This document shows, piece after piece, positions 33,056 to 44,104 of a stretch of DNA of 64,000 bases; position 1 is the stretch's first letter; the number at the start of each line of letters is the position of its first letter. The translations under genes were made by a program, and so were the position numbers. The notes under the pieces were generated by a model that worked only from the letters and a program-made list of their open reading frames with translations, searched no databases and was not told the origin of the DNA. The stretch is taken from the NCBI GenBank assembly GCA_031769625.1, contig JAUIMM010000483.1, positions 3,431,501 to 3,495,500 of the forward strand. Reading direction: 5' to 3'. The stretch comes from Taudactylus pleione (taxonomy: Eukaryota > Chordata > Amphibia > Anura > Myobatrachidae).

Positions 33056-33490
33056 CTGAGATACAGGCTTGGGAATGGGGCTAAGAGACACCCAGGGGCT
33101 GGGAATGGGGCTATGGGACACCCAGGGTCTAGGAATGGGGCTGAGAAAAACAATGGGTCTGGGGAATGGGGCTGAGAGAAACAATGGGGCTAGGGAATGG
33201 AGCTGAGAGACACCCTGGGGCCGGGGGAATGGAGCTGAGACACACCCTGGGATCGGGGGCATGGAGCTGAGAGACACCCTGGGGCCGGGGGAAAGGAGCT
33301 GAGAGACACCCTGGGGCCCGGGGAATGGGGCTGAGAGACACCCTGGGGCCCGGGGAATGGGGCTGAGAGACACCCTGGGGCCCGGGGAATGGGGCTGAGA
33401 GACACCCTGGGGCCCGGGGAATGGGGCTGAGAGACACCCTGGGGCCCGGGGAATGGAGCTGAGAGACACCCTGGGGAATGGGGCTGAGAT
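33056..33490. repeat. 32-bp minisatellite
   Basis: About 13 copies of a 32-bp unit (CTGAGAGACACCCTGGGGCC followed by CGGGGAATGGGG). The middle copies are nearly identical and the outer ones diverge, as expected from central homogenisation. Because 32 is not a multiple of three, all three minus-strand frames read through it with the same permuted Pro/Ser-rich peptide, producing spurious frames up to 289 codons. Confidence 0.9.
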
Positions 33491-33738
33491 ACACAGGGGA
33501 CCTGGGCCTGGATAATGCAGCAGGCCTGTGGAGATGTAGGAGGCCTGGAGAGAAACGGGACCTGGGGATGGAAAGACATAGGGGGTCCTGGAGTAACAGA
33601 GGGGGGCCTGGAGAGACACAGAAATAGTTTGATAAGAGAAATTCACATTTTGTCCTACATGAAAACGTCCGTTACTATATATTTTCTGGTTAATCCTCAG
33701 TTATGATGATGACATTGGTTATATTTCTACATAAACAG

Positions 33739-33851
33739 ACATTTTCGAGACAATTTGATTCCTATATGAAGAGTGAATACCGGCTGAAGACACTGCCCAG
33801 TGAGGCTCAAATTCTTCAGAGGTTCCCCTTTGCAAAGAAACCACCATATAG
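33739..33851 (+). CDS. Candidate internal exon of an unidentified host gene
   Basis: An open stretch of 113 nt is bounded by a 3' splice-site-like CATAAACAG (AG at 33,737-33,738) and a strong 5' splice site, TAG|GTAAGAAA, at 33,851/33,852. The frame beginning at 33,739 reads TFSRQFDSYMKSEYRLKTLP, then SEAQILQRFPFAKKPPY: a compositionally normal, charged peptide unlike the repeat-derived frames around it. The other two forward frames have stops. Length, phase and sites all suit a vertebrate internal exon; the upstream tract is only weakly pyrimidine-rich. I do not recognise the protein, and no second exon was found. Confidence 0.35.
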
Positions 33852-34130
33852 GTAAGAAAAGATTTTCAAACTGACTGGCCAGTACCTAGTGCAGAGGGAT
33901 GGGGGGCCCCAAAAAGAGAGTATCAGTCACCAAGATTTCTGTTGCCACCCTAGTGGCTTGCAACAGCCCCTCCAGGCTCTAAGAGGAGGGAGTATCCTAC
34001 CCTTCTCCACAGAACCCCGCTCCATCAACAAAACCACCCACTCAACTGTGGGAGGGGTTAGGGGTGTGTCATCTAGCTAGGGGAGCGGCACCCATGGGGG
34101 GTTAGGGCATATAGAGGGGTGAGTTCCACT

Positions 34131-35110
34131 TTAAGTACTGGTAACTACTATATGCGGTGGAAATATGATTAATTCTGTTTTGGAAAGATTACGTTTGAGG
34201 TGCCGAGAAATCCATGATGAAATGGCAGAGAGACATTTAGTAACGTGGGCCAACATGGATGGTGAGAAATCAGGAAAGGATAGGTCGATTTTAGGATCAT
34301 CCACATACAGATGATACTGAAATCTGAAAGAGCTGATTAGTTTGCCAAGATTCGTGGTATAGATTGCCAAAAGCATAGGACCCAAGATTGATCCTTGTGG
34401 TACTCCAACTGATTGAGGTAGTAAAGATGAGGAGGATCCATAGAAACATACACTGAGGGACCGATTTGATAAGTAGGACGAGAACCAGGGTCGGACTGTA
34501 TCCTGAAGACCTAGGCACTATAGTGTTTTGTATGAGATCAACAATGTAAATGCAGCAGAGATATCCAGGATAATTAGGTGTAATGACCTTTAGACTTAGC
34601 AGTAATCAAATCATTCACAACCTTAGTCAGTAGAGTCCCCGGGCCTGATTCATTACCGATCGCAACTGCAATTACGCACGTAATCGGCCAATAGTTGCGT
34701 TCTGCGTATGCAACGCAGAGTGCCTGCGCGAACCAGCCACAGCGATCGAGACAGTGATCGCAGTGCCTACAAAGACCCATCGCAGAGTGATTGACAGGAA
34801 GTGCAGTTTGTGGGTGGTGATGGGGGAGGGGGGGGGTGATCGGGGAAATGCAGGCGTGACATGGCGTTTGAACGCCGTTGCAGGGGCGTGCATAAATTAT
34901 CCACTGTGATGCCATACGCAACCTGAGCACTCATAGCGTGCAATGAAGTTGCAATGAGTCAGGCCCTCTGTGGAGTGTTGGGAATGAAAACCAAACTGAA
35001 GTGGGTCCAATAAGTTTTGCGCATAAAGAAAGTGTGTGAGGCTGGTAAGGGCCGATACTAGGATTTTTGTCACCCAGGGCAAGGCAGTAATTTGGCAGTA
35101 ATTTTGGCGC
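34131..35110 (-). pseudogene. L2-clade reverse transcriptase remnant
   Basis: RT motifs in order: FGFHSQHSTE (family FR-QHSTE), LDISAAF (catalytic Asp motif LDLSAAFD, with the last Asp lost), [20 protein letters not shown], and [11 protein letters not shown] (family YADD; both Asp kept). The peptide then runs [19 protein letters not shown] as in L2 thumb regions. The endonuclease is not visible. Several frameshifts and the MITE insertion between HSTE and TLLTK make it inactive. Confidence 0.8.
34641..34966. mobile_element. MITE, GGGCCTGATTCATTACCG ends (326 bp)
   Basis: Left GGGCCTGATTCATTACCGAT, right TTGCAATGAGTCAGGCCC. Removing it rejoins the LINE codons HSTE and TLLTK in frame, confirming the boundaries. 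The interior has TGCGTATGCA-type words. A second copy starts at 40,571. Confidence 0.75.
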
Positions 35111-35187
35111 ATCATCCAATGATGGAAAGGTACCAGTAGAGAGAGCGCTTACAGATTTTACGAGTTAGGTTGAGCACAGGAGACAGA

Positions 35188-35639
35188 GGGGGCCATTCAG
35201 ACCCGCTCGCAAGCAAAGGACGCTTGCAAGCGGGTCGATGTTGCCCCACTGCGCGAGACCCGGCGAGCGATGAGGAATACGTCGCTCGGGTCTCGCACCA
35301 TAAGGGGGCGTGTTGTCGATGGTGACTGACCGCACGCCCCCTTTGGTGGGCGTGCCGGGGGCGTGGCTGCCAGATGGAGGCGTTCCCATGGGAACGCCTA
35401 CCGTCTGAAGCCGGCACCACTGACATCAGTAATGATGTCAGTGGGAGTGATTTTGGCTCTGATAAAGCCAAAATCACTCCTGGGCTTGAGGCAGCGAGAA
35501 CCTACCGCAGGGTCTCGTCGCAAGCCCGATGGTCACCCACAGCTATGCGAGTGGCCAGGAGGCCGCTCCATTTTCAGGTAGGAGGGCACCGATTCAGAGC
35601 GAGCGCTCTGGTCAGAGCGTCCGGCTCTGAATCAGGCCC
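35188..35639. mobile_element. Hairpin-chain element, copy 5 (452 bp)
   Basis: AGA flanks both sides (35,185-35,187; 35,640-35,642). Left GGGGCCATTCAGACCCGC, right CGGCTCTGAATCAGGCCC. Relative to copy 3 it has the other stem type (GAGTGATTTTGGCTC with AAAGCCAAAATCACTCC), plus GGCGTTCCCATGGGAACGCC and GGGGGCGTG/CACGCCCCC hairpins. Inserted in the L2-clade LINE. Confidence 0.85.
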
Positions 35640-35722
35640 AGAGTTCTACTGATTTGTGAGGGTATAGGATCAGGAGGGGAGGTAGTAGAGTAGGCAGATG
35701 AGAACAGAGTTGATACTTCAGT

Positions 35723-36632
35723 GTTATCCCCAGGCTGTTTTGTTCAGACGCAACGCCCAGCAGAAACAGCCCACCGCCCAGCACTCCCTCCCGCCCCAAT
35801 GTGCCATGTCGTCTGGTCACCCTCAACGTGTCCTTGTTGCTACGGACACGAATCCCGGATGTGATGCCGAGCTGCCAGCCCGTTATCACCAGTGGGACCG
35901 TCCCCTTCTTTGCAGCCTATCCAAGCGGAGTCTCTGCAGTCAATCAGGACAGCCGCGCAGAGCTCTGGTGTCTGGACTCTGTGACAAGCGCCCACAGTAG
36001 TGTCTCATAATAAAGGAGGGCAGGTAGAGCCAGATTTAGGAGGGAGGAAGGGGCGAGTACACCCTGGCCAGCAGTGTGTCTGGGATCGGATCTTCGTTAC
36101 TGATGTTATCCGAAGTGGTGTGCTACCGCTGAAGGGAGAGGGACCCTGGGTCATTAGTGCGGCCGCAGAGCAAAATGATTGGCAGACTGTTATTAAACTG
36201 AAAAGTTGAAATCGCTTTATGTGTATATAACCTTTCTGTGTTGGAAGTCCTGTGACTGCTGCTGCACTACATCTGCTACATACCTGGTCTCCCACAGAAG
36301 GCACCTGCTCATGCTGTTATTCAACTAGGGAGTGAGTACCATCCTCTTTTTATTATCTATCTGTCTATCTTGATTTTTATATATGGGAAAGGGAGCAGCT
36401 GTCTAATTTTTTTGTTTTTCCTAAAATATGGTGGGAGGGGGCGCTAGTCCCTTACTTTGACAGGGGCGATCGGACCCTTAGATACATCCCTGGCTCTCAG
36501 TATGTCTGGAATCTGTGTCCTCCGGCTATAAGGACACGTTAGTGAGGGTTCTGGATGACAGGACGTGGCGCACTGGGGCGGGAGGGAGTGCCAGGCAGTA
36601 GGTTGTACAGGGATGCGCCGTATTGGAGCCAG
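35723..36632. mobile_element. Fold-back element with roughly 140-bp inverted arms
   Basis: The left arm (35,723-35,860) contains GCACTCCCTCCCGCCCCAAT and CAACGTGTCCTTGTTGCTAC. The right arm (36,480-36,632) has the complements ACTGGGGCGGGAGGGAGTGC and AAGGACACGTT. The spacer of about 620 bp has no coding frame. It lies inside the L2-clade LINE. Exact termini and target duplication not resolved. Confidence 0.6.
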
Positions 36633-36975
36633 GGAGAGTGTCCCAAGTTTAAATCATTATAAGGTCAGGACTTAAAACATTTTATTATTGCGAAGGCCCC
36701 CACCCGGCTACTTCTTGGTGCCACCCGGCTGGAAAAAAATTCTGGGAAGGACACTGTACTTCATTTTCTTTTGTGGGATCTAATGAAGAGAAGGTTCAGG
36801 GAAGGAATCGAGCGGGTTGCTGGCTGAGGAAGGGCCTACCATTTCATTTCAGATCTTATCAATCTTCTCCTTTGAAATCTTGGGCAGGTATAGTAGCTGG
36901 TGGGTCGGGCCTGCGATGGGGGTGAAGCGATCTAAATGTATTAAAAAGTTGCTTGGGGTTAGAAGTTTGAGCAAA

Positions 36976-37936
36976 GGTAAGCGATAGGAAAAAGTTTATA
37001 TTATTTAAACTCACTGAGCGATATTTTTAAATGCTGTATTAAACTGCATTACTCTCAAAGATACAAAAGTGTATAGTTCCTCAATAACACATTTCTGGGG
37101 TAAAGAGACCGTAAAATGACTTTTTTACGGATTCTCTCATTTAAAACCAAAGCAGTATACTAACAGAACAAATGCAAGTTAAATCAGGCAGAAACTGTTT
37201 CTTAATGTTTGAATTCTTTGGAACTATCTAGTCTTTCTGTAACATTTTACATTCCTAATTTACTTATAGTTTCTTCCCTAGACTCAGTGCTGCCAAGATT
37301 TGAGGTCTTTAAAAAAATGGCATCTCGGTGGCCTCAACCGCTAAAAAGAAAAGAAAAAAAAACATTCTCTCCCAATTAATTGTCACTGATGTCCTTAGTC
37401 TTACCCTCTTGTTACCTCAGCTTACTCACCTGTCCACCATGGACTGGACAGAAATGTCCATAGACTGGGAGCAAGGGGCATTTTTCTCCATTTGGGTCCC
37501 GTATGTTACGACCCTTTCTACCCAGACCAAGGACCCTCTTAGGGCCACTGTACACATGACTGCTTGGTATAACCTGTCCATGCTGTTTAATGGTTTTCCC
37601 CCTTTTTGATAAGTACTGTCTAACCATACTTCCCCGCACCATGATCCTTTTTCTGTTCATTTTTGTTCTCTAATCGTTTATTTCTTTTTATGTTCATCAA
37701 ACTCCGAGATAACTATGCCCATAGACGTGTCAACTTCTTTATAACCTATATCTATTTATTGTTGTTGTTATTGCTATTATTTCATAATATTGATTCTTAC
37801 TCTAAGCTCTGAGTGTCATACCAACTAATTTTAGTTTTATGTTTGCTGATGTCTTTTTTTTATCCTTTTTTGAAATGTATTTTCTTTCTGTTGTCTGTAT
37901 ACATTGTGATACCATTCGGACCTTTCAATAAACTAT
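36976..37936. other. No gene seen
   Basis: AT-rich sequence with short frames only. Possibly continues the 5' part of the L2-clade LINE but no further motif was found. Confidence 0.35.
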
Positions 37937-39215
37937 GGGCCATATTCAATTTGGCTGCGAAAAGTCGGAAGCGCCATTTTCGCATGTTTCAATTACCCCT
38001 GTATTCAATTTCAAAGACTTTTTGCCGGTGCGAAAAGTCTTTGAGAAAAAACGGGGATAAGTTTCACTATGTTTTACATGGTGAAAAAAAGTGCAGAATT
38101 GGGGTTTATCGGTGCAGGCTTAAAAAAAAAATAGCCTGCACCCCTGTGAGTGTCATTTAAAAATAAACTGTGTCAAAAGAAGTAAAAAAAAAAAAAAAAA
38201 AAAATCGGGACACCCCAAAAAATGTACTTTCATTTTGGGGGTAAAAAAAAAAAATAGGGAACACAGGGCCTGATTCAGAGCCGGACACTCTGACCAGAGC
38301 GCTCGCTCTGAATCAGGGCCCTCCTACCTAAAAATGGAGTGGCCTCCTGGCCGCTCGCATAGCTGTGGGTGACCACCCACAGCTTATGCGAGCGGCCAAA
38401 AAGATGGCCGCGATGGTCAAGACCATCGCGACCATCGGGCTTGCGACGAGACCCTGCGGTAGGGTCTCGCTGCCGCAAGCCCAGGAGTGCTTTTGGCTCT
38501 ATCTGGGCAGCAACGCCCCCGGCACGCCCACCAAAGGGGGCGTGCTGTCACTCACCATCGACAGCACGCCCCCTTTGGTGCGAGACCCATAGCGACAGTT
38601 TAGCTGTCGCTATGCGGGTCTTGCACATGCGAACGACGGAGCTCCCTCCGTCGTGCGCATGCGCATTAGGGCACCATCGACCCGCTTGCGAGCGCTCAGC
38701 GCTCGCGAGCGGGTCTGAATCAGGCCCACACTTCTAAAATAGCCAAATTAAATTTAGAGGGGTTCCCAAGTATGCGGCAGGTGTTTTCTTCATTGCGGGA
38801 GCAGCGGCAGGTGCATTTTTTCAGAATTTTAAAAAATTATTTTAGGGACTTAAAAATACACTTACCCCATTTTCATGTACCCCAAATTTAATAGCAATAG
38901 TTATTTAAAAAAAAAAAATCTAAGTGCTATTCCTCACCCCTTCTTCATTGCCGCAAATATGCACCTGCCGTGGCTATTAGAAACCCCGACTTAGTGATCC
39001 CTCATGTCTAGACATCTTTAGGGGGGTCCCTAGAATATTTACCGAAAATTCACTTTTTTGGTGATACCTACCTTTCCACCGTCTTCCGTTTTCGTTGATT
39101 TGTAATTGAATACGGGGATAAAGCGGGCATGCGCCCGATACTTTATCCCCGGAAAACCTGCGATGTGGAGCGAAAAATCCAGCACGGACTTTTCGCTCCC
39201 AAATTGAGTATGGCC
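37937..39215. mobile_element. TIR element, GGGCCATATTCAATTTGG ends, with nested copy 6
   Basis: The left end GGGCCATATTCAATTTGGCT then GCGAAAAGTC is inverted on the right as GACTTTTCGCTCCCAAATTG then AGTATGGCC. It is interrupted by the hairpin-chain element 38,266-38,727; without it the host is about 815 bp. Relatives are at 39,674, 23,955 and 60,661. No transposase. Confidence 0.75.
38266..38727. mobile_element. Hairpin-chain element, copy 6 (462 bp)
   Basis: ACA flanks both sides (38,263-38,265; 38,728-38,730). Ends GGGCCTGATTCAGAGCC and GCGGGTCTGAATCAGGCCC. Hairpins include TGTGGGTGACCACCCACA (38,370-38,387), CGCGATGGTCAAGACCATCGCG (near 38,409-38,430), GAGACCCTGCGGTAGGGTCTC, AAAGGGGGCGTGCTGTC with its complement, and TAGCGACAG/CTGTCGCTA. 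The centre has lost the GACATCA palindrome found in copies 1-3. Confidence 0.85.
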
Positions 39216-39217
39216 AT

Positions 39218-39245
39218 ATATTTATATTTATATTTATATTTAAAA
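39218..39245. repeat. (TATATT)n simple repeat
   Basis: Short TTTATA-type repeat at the right edge of the TIR element. Confidence 0.8.
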
Positions 39246-39429
39246 AATAAAAAAATGCATCTCAATCTTGTTGGGGAGGGGTAGTACAAATTTTTCTCTT
39301 GACCCACCTCTGGCTGGTTCAGATTCTCTGTAATCATACTGTAGGCCAGTTACAGCAATCGCCTGACATGTAATCGGGGCCAGATCATTGAATTATGTGT
39401 TTTTTTTTATTCTTTGATATAGGCTTATT

Positions 39430-39620
39430 TATTTATTAACAGTTACTTATATAGTGCCAGTATATTCCGTTGCGCTTTTAAAAACAAAACAAAAAAGAAA
39501 GCGATTATAAAAACAAGACTGGGTAATAACAGACAAGCAGTAAGGGGGCCCTGTTGCAAGCTTACAATCTATAGGGAAATAGGGATTTGATACATGAGGA
39601 TAAGTGATATTGCAAACTGG
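39430..39620 (-). repeat. L2-type LINE/SINE 3' end remnant
   Basis: AACAGTTACTTATATAGTGC and TTCCGTTGCGCTTTTA are the reverse complement of an L2-type tail, followed by GCTTACAATCTATAGGG as in those elements. Confidence 0.65.
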
Positions 39621-39673
39621 TGAGCTTTATACAGAAAGAAATGGGTACGGGGGAGAGAGAGAATACACACTAA

Positions 39674-40531
39674 GGGCCATATTCAATTTGAGGTGAAAAG
39701 TCCGACCTCAGACTTTTCGCCATCATCGCTGTTTTTGCAGGGGATAAAGTATCGGGCGCATGCCCGCTTATCCCTGTATTCAATTAGGAATAGGCGAAAA
39801 CGGGACCCGGCGGAAAGGTATCGAAAAGTCCTGTCAGTTTTTGGGGAAATCATGCTGTCACCCCCCAAAAGATGGTCTGACATGGGGGATCACTATGGGT
39901 ACCCCTGATTTGGCCTGCTGAAGGTATTTGGGGTTTTTAAACAGCCGCGGCAGGTGCATAAATGCGTCTTTGAGGAAGTGGTGAAGAATAGCAGTTAGCT
40001 TTATTTTTTTGAAAAAATAACTAGTCCCATCAAATTTGGGGTACATGAAAATGGGTGCAAGCATATTTTTAAGTCCCTAAAGTGATTTTTTTTTTTTTTT
40101 TAATTCTTCAAAAATCCACCTGCTGCAACCATCCGCATTCTAATAAACACCTGCTGCATACTTGGGGACCCCCCTGAGTATTTTGCTAGCTTTTAAGTTT
40201 GGCCTCCATTTTTTTTCCCCCCCAAAACTAAACCAAATTTTTTGGGGGGTCCTATGCTAATTTTTTTTTATTTTTTTGACACACATTACTTTTAGGGGAC
40301 ATTTCAAAGGCTGCAGGGTACTTTTAATTCTGCACCCCAAAACCCCAATTCTGCACATTTTGTCGCTACCTAAGCAGTGGTGAAAACTTATCCCCGTTTT
40401 TTGACAGACTTTTCGCACCTGCGAAAATTCTTTAAAATTGAATATGGGGATAAGTGAAAATGGCGAAATGACGTTGTCGGCGATAAAATATCGCCGATAA
40501 CGAACTTTTCGCTCCAAATTGAATATGGCCC
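39674..40531. mobile_element. TIR element, GGGCCATATTCAATTTG ends (858 bp)
   Basis: TAA flanks both sides (39,671-39,673; 40,532-40,534). The left end GGGCCATATTCAATTTGAGG and the right end CCAAATTGAATATGGCCC are inverted. Inside, GTGAAAAGTCCGAC and GACTTTTCGC words repeat in both directions, and GGGATAAAGTATCGGGCGCA is shared with 37,937. The TAA duplication fits PIF/Harbinger. No coding sequence. Confidence 0.8.
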
Positions 40532-40570
40532 TAAATAGAAAAATAATATCGGGCTGAGTATGTATGTACT

Positions 40571-40866
40571 TGGGGCCTGATACATTACGGATCGCAATTG
40601 CAACCACGTACGCAGATCGGTCGATGATGCGTACTACGCATGCGTATGCATCACAGTGCGCGAGAGTTATTGCAATCGCTTTGTGATCACCTATGCAAAT
40701 GCAAAGCCATCGCAGAGTGAGTGGCATCAGGTCAGCGTGTGGGGGTGGTGAAGGGAGTGGTTGGAGAAATGTGGGCATGCCTGTCCGTTTGAACGCCGTT
40801 GCATGGGCCTGCATAAATTAGCCACTGCGACGGCATACGCAGCTTGTGTACTCACTGCGTGCGTAC
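40571..40866. mobile_element. MITE, GGGCCTGATACATTACGG end, right end lost
   Basis: Collinear with 34,641-34,966 (GATCGCAATTGCAACCACG; CGTTTGAACGCCGTTGCATG; GCATAAATTAGCCACTGCG; GGCATACGCAGC). Homology stops near 40,866, before the expected GTCAGGCCC terminus. Confidence 0.65.
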
Positions 40867-41019
40867 TGTGGTGTGCGCGGCAAGACGAGTGTTGTGATGC
40901 GTGCGAGCGTTTGCCACATCAGTAGCAAAGATGAGCGAGGACACATCTGTATGTAAAGTAAGTTGGGAGATTTTTTAAGTGAAGAGATGAATGTGATATG
41001 GTTGATAGGTCTGTCCTGA

Positions 41020-41690
41020 CTTCTGTAGTCAGAATCCCGATGCTGGCATCCCGAAAGGGTTAGGGTACCGACACTTGTCAGTCAGTATCCTAACCCTCTC
41101 CCTACCAATAGCCCTCCCTCCCCTAGTGCCTAGACCTAACCTCCCCCTCTAGTGCCTAGACGTAACCTCCCCCTCTAGTGCCTAGACGTAACCTCCCCCT
41201 CTAGTGCCTAGACGTAACCTCCCCCTCTAGTGCCTAGACCTAACCTCCCCCCTAGTGCCTAGACCTAACCTCCCCCCCCTAGTGCCTAGACCTAACCTCC
41301 CCCCCCTAGTGCCTAGACCTAACCTCCCCCCCCCTAGTGCCTAGACCTAACCTCCCCCCTAGTGTCTAGACCTAACCTCCCCCCTAGTGTCTAGACCTAA
41401 CTTCCCCCTCCCTGCACTCTAAACCTAACCTACCCCTCCCTGCACGCTAAACCTAACCTACCCCTCCCCGCACGCTAAACTTAACCCTTCCCCCTAGTTC
41501 CTAAACCTGCCCCTAGTGCCTAACCCTAGACCCTAACACTAACCCTACCTGTAGCCCGCTACTTAACTACGGGATTCTGGCGGTTGGGATACCAGCGCCA
41601 GGATTCTGACAGGTGTCGGGATTCCGGTGCCGGCACTTTGACCGCTGGAATCCCCGTGGTCGAGATATTGACCACGTCCCGATCATGACA
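41020..41690. mobile_element. TIR element with telomere-like core, type A copy 3
   Basis: The left flank has GTCAGAATCCCGATGCTGGC and TCCCGAAAGGG; the right flank has GGGATTCTGGCGG, CGGGATTCCGG and CGGCACTTTGACCG, in part inverted. The core (41,096-41,530) is a C-strand array of a unit near 26 bp (CTAGTGCCTAGACCTAACC preceded by a variable C-run), about 16 copies. Variation is mostly in C-run length. Confidence 0.7.
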
Positions 41691-43205
41691 CATACTGGCA
41701 CACCATACAACAGGAAAAATACTATACATTTTGTTCACACCCGCACAGGGTATACGCCACTATAGATTATATATAGATCATCTCTTTCTGCCTCTCCTTA
41801 CTGCTTCGGACATCGGGTCTATCACAATGAACGATCATGCTCCTGTACCAGACTTTAATTCAATTATTCAATCTTTGGGTTAGGTAAAAAGCTTTGGCAC
41901 TGTGCACATCTCTCATCTTTAAAATGATGAATCACTACTATGGTCCAATTTTAAAGCTGAAAGATGCGACCTTGTAATTTAAGTACATTTTAGAAAACTT
42001 ATATTCAGAATATGTGATTTCTGGTTCTATAAATTAAAGATCATGAAGGCAAACAAATATAACAGAAGAGGTGTTATCAGAAATAACTGAAGTTAATTTT
42101 CAAGTATATAGCATCCGCGACTGAATTTTACAACTATAAATTCCCGCAGAGGTGAAACCGTAAATGGTAAAACTTTAAAAAAAAGCCATCAACCAAGGTG
42201 ATATCCTTATAGGAGAATAGCTCATGTGCATTTCCACTTTGTCGCTGCTCTCACTTGTATAAGATAAATAGAAATAGATAAATAGCTTTTAGGTCACTGT
42301 TCCTTGTTGTTACACTTTCAGAATCTAAGAACACTATAGAGCATCCTTTACATTACTTTCTATATTTAGAAATACAGTTTCCTCCTATTACTGTTTCCTA
42401 CTGTGCTCCAAAGATACATAAAAGGCATATACACCTGCCCAAACTAGAACAATTATATCCATGTCTGTCTCTTTACTTCAGCATCTAACTGGATACTTGG
42501 ATCAATTCCTTGTACACACGCTTGTTAGTAAGAAGTCCTCGATCAAGTACAGTAGTCGCATTTCAAATTCACTCCAAGACTTTCACATGACAGGAGGAAA
42601 ATGACTGTGGAAATCGAAGTCTCTGAATTAAAATATTCCCCATTTGACTGCTTTCTAAATAGTAAATTTGGTGTCCCAGAAATGTTGTGAACATCCATCT
42701 ACAGAAGTTTTTATTGTCCTACCATGTCTCATTTCTGAATTAGTTTCTTTTTACAAATTAGTAACATCTTTTATAGACAGATTAAGGGACTGGCCATGGG
42801 TGCTACGGGAGTCTCGACAGTGGTAAATGTATTTGTAGCACACTATGAGAATACAACATATCACTTACATTTGATCTATTTTTGCTTTTGAGACATACAG
42901 GCCTTAGCGTCTGAAAAAGTCTGAATCTGACCGGCTAATACTTGTGCTGTAGTCAATGAAGGCAGATCCATGGCAAAAAAATTCACCCCTAGCCGCTGTT
43001 TTTTGGGGCGGTATAATGTTATGACACCCTGAACTACTATTGCGTAAGACATCTAGAGTTACACTGGCGAGGTCTTCGTGCCAATAACAGCTCCCCGTTC
43101 CCTTAGAGCTGAGTACGCTCAACAGTCTTTAGGTTGCCGCCTGGACTTATGCTCGGAACAGTAGAGGCTTACCCATTACTTCCGGTATCGCTGGAGATGT
43201 GTGCG
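41691..43205. other. No gene seen
   Basis: AT-rich low-repeat sequence. Stretches such as 42,470-42,830 could be decayed minus- or plus-strand Penelope sequence, given the fragment at 44,105, but I found no convincing motif. Confidence 0.35.
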
Positions 43206-44000
43206 GCTAGGGATTGGACTGGATAGTGAATTCAGATAAACACAAGAGTGACTGAGCCACTAATAGGGTGGGGAGCAAAGTGGCTGGGTAGCTGGCTGGA
43301 TTGCTATGCTTAGGGAATCTGAACAGCAGGGCCGTGGGTAGATGTCGGAGCACTGAGGTGGTATGAGCGGCTGGCCACAGGCTGATGTCGCTGCTCTGAG
43401 ATGGAATGAGCTTCGAGGCTTCAGGTAGATGTTGCAACACTAAGGTGGTATGGGTAGCTGAGCTGCAGACTGATGTCTCTGCCCTGAGAAGATATAAGCG
43501 GCAGGGCAATAGGCTGTTGGCGCTGCTCCAGGGGTGCTGGCAGCTGCTGCAGCAATGACAAGGACTGAAATATCAGGGAAAAGGTTTGCAGGATCAAGGC
43601 AGAGATTCTGGCAGGCAGAGATTCTTCACAACCATGAACAGGTCCAGGGTCTTTCACACTAGGCATAAGCTAAACCGGCCAGAGAGGCGTAGCCCTGACT
43701 GCCTTATAACAGAGAGACCCACCAATGAGATGCCGGAGACCCCTAATTACTAAGTAGAAGCAGCTACATGTAGTTACTGATCTAACACACTGCCGGCAGT
43801 CCCTGTGGTCGCCGGGTGCCCTGGTCGCCTGGCAACCGCAGCCGGCGTCTTCACCCTCCATCCTGGTTGCTTAACAACCGGCGGTCCTTGCTGCTGGAAG
43901 CTGCAGTGTCCTGATTGCTTAGCAACAACCGGGACCCCCATCGGGAGCGAGCTGCAGTGGTGGCCCTTGACATGTAGTTATCCTGTTTTGTTTTGTTTTC
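43206..44000. repeat. Repeat with ~113-bp internal duplication, LTR-leader-like
   Basis: Two diverged copies of a unit lie at about 43,325-43,510 (GTAGATGTCGGAGCACTGAG and GTAGATGTTGCAACACTAAG; CTGATGTCGCTGCTCTGAGA and CTGATGTCTCTGCCCTGAGA). 43,770-43,935 carries CCTGGTCGCCTGGCAACC and GGTTGCTTAACAACC, words often seen in LTR-element leaders. No LTR pair or gag/pol was found. Confidence 0.4.
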
Positions 44001-44104
44001 TATTGGAGGCCACAAGTTGTACTTGACAAATATTGAGAATCTTATGCTTTTGCTGTTGTTGGAGATCTATTGGGTATTCACGTATAGGGGAATTTTTGGA
44101 TGAC

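Larger units (their letters stand above)
34131..36975 (-). mobile_element. L2-clade LINE, broken by three insertions
   Basis: Minus-strand pieces occur in the right order for an L2-clade ORF: NPKQLFNTFRSLHPH near 36,930-36,975; SPPDPIPSQISRT at about 35,645-35,690; LSPVLNLTRK at 35,150-35,187 and STGTFPSS just after; DPLQFGFHSQHSTE near 34,970-35,010; TLLTKVVNDLITAKSKGHYT at 34,574-34,640; LDISAAF; then [11 protein letters not shown]. Between them sit a fold-back element (35,723-36,632), a hairpin-chain element (35,188-35,639) and a MITE (34,641-34,966). The 3' end below 34,131 is missing. Confidence 0.8.

Noticed and set aside
32777..33646. 289-codon minus-strand frame as a proline-rich protein
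   Set aside because: It is the 32-bp minisatellite read in one of three open phases, with no similarity outside the array.
41096..41530. Second CRISPR-like periodic region
   Set aside because: Whole unit is repeated with homopolymer variation and no spacers; it is a telomere-like minisatellite inside a transposon.
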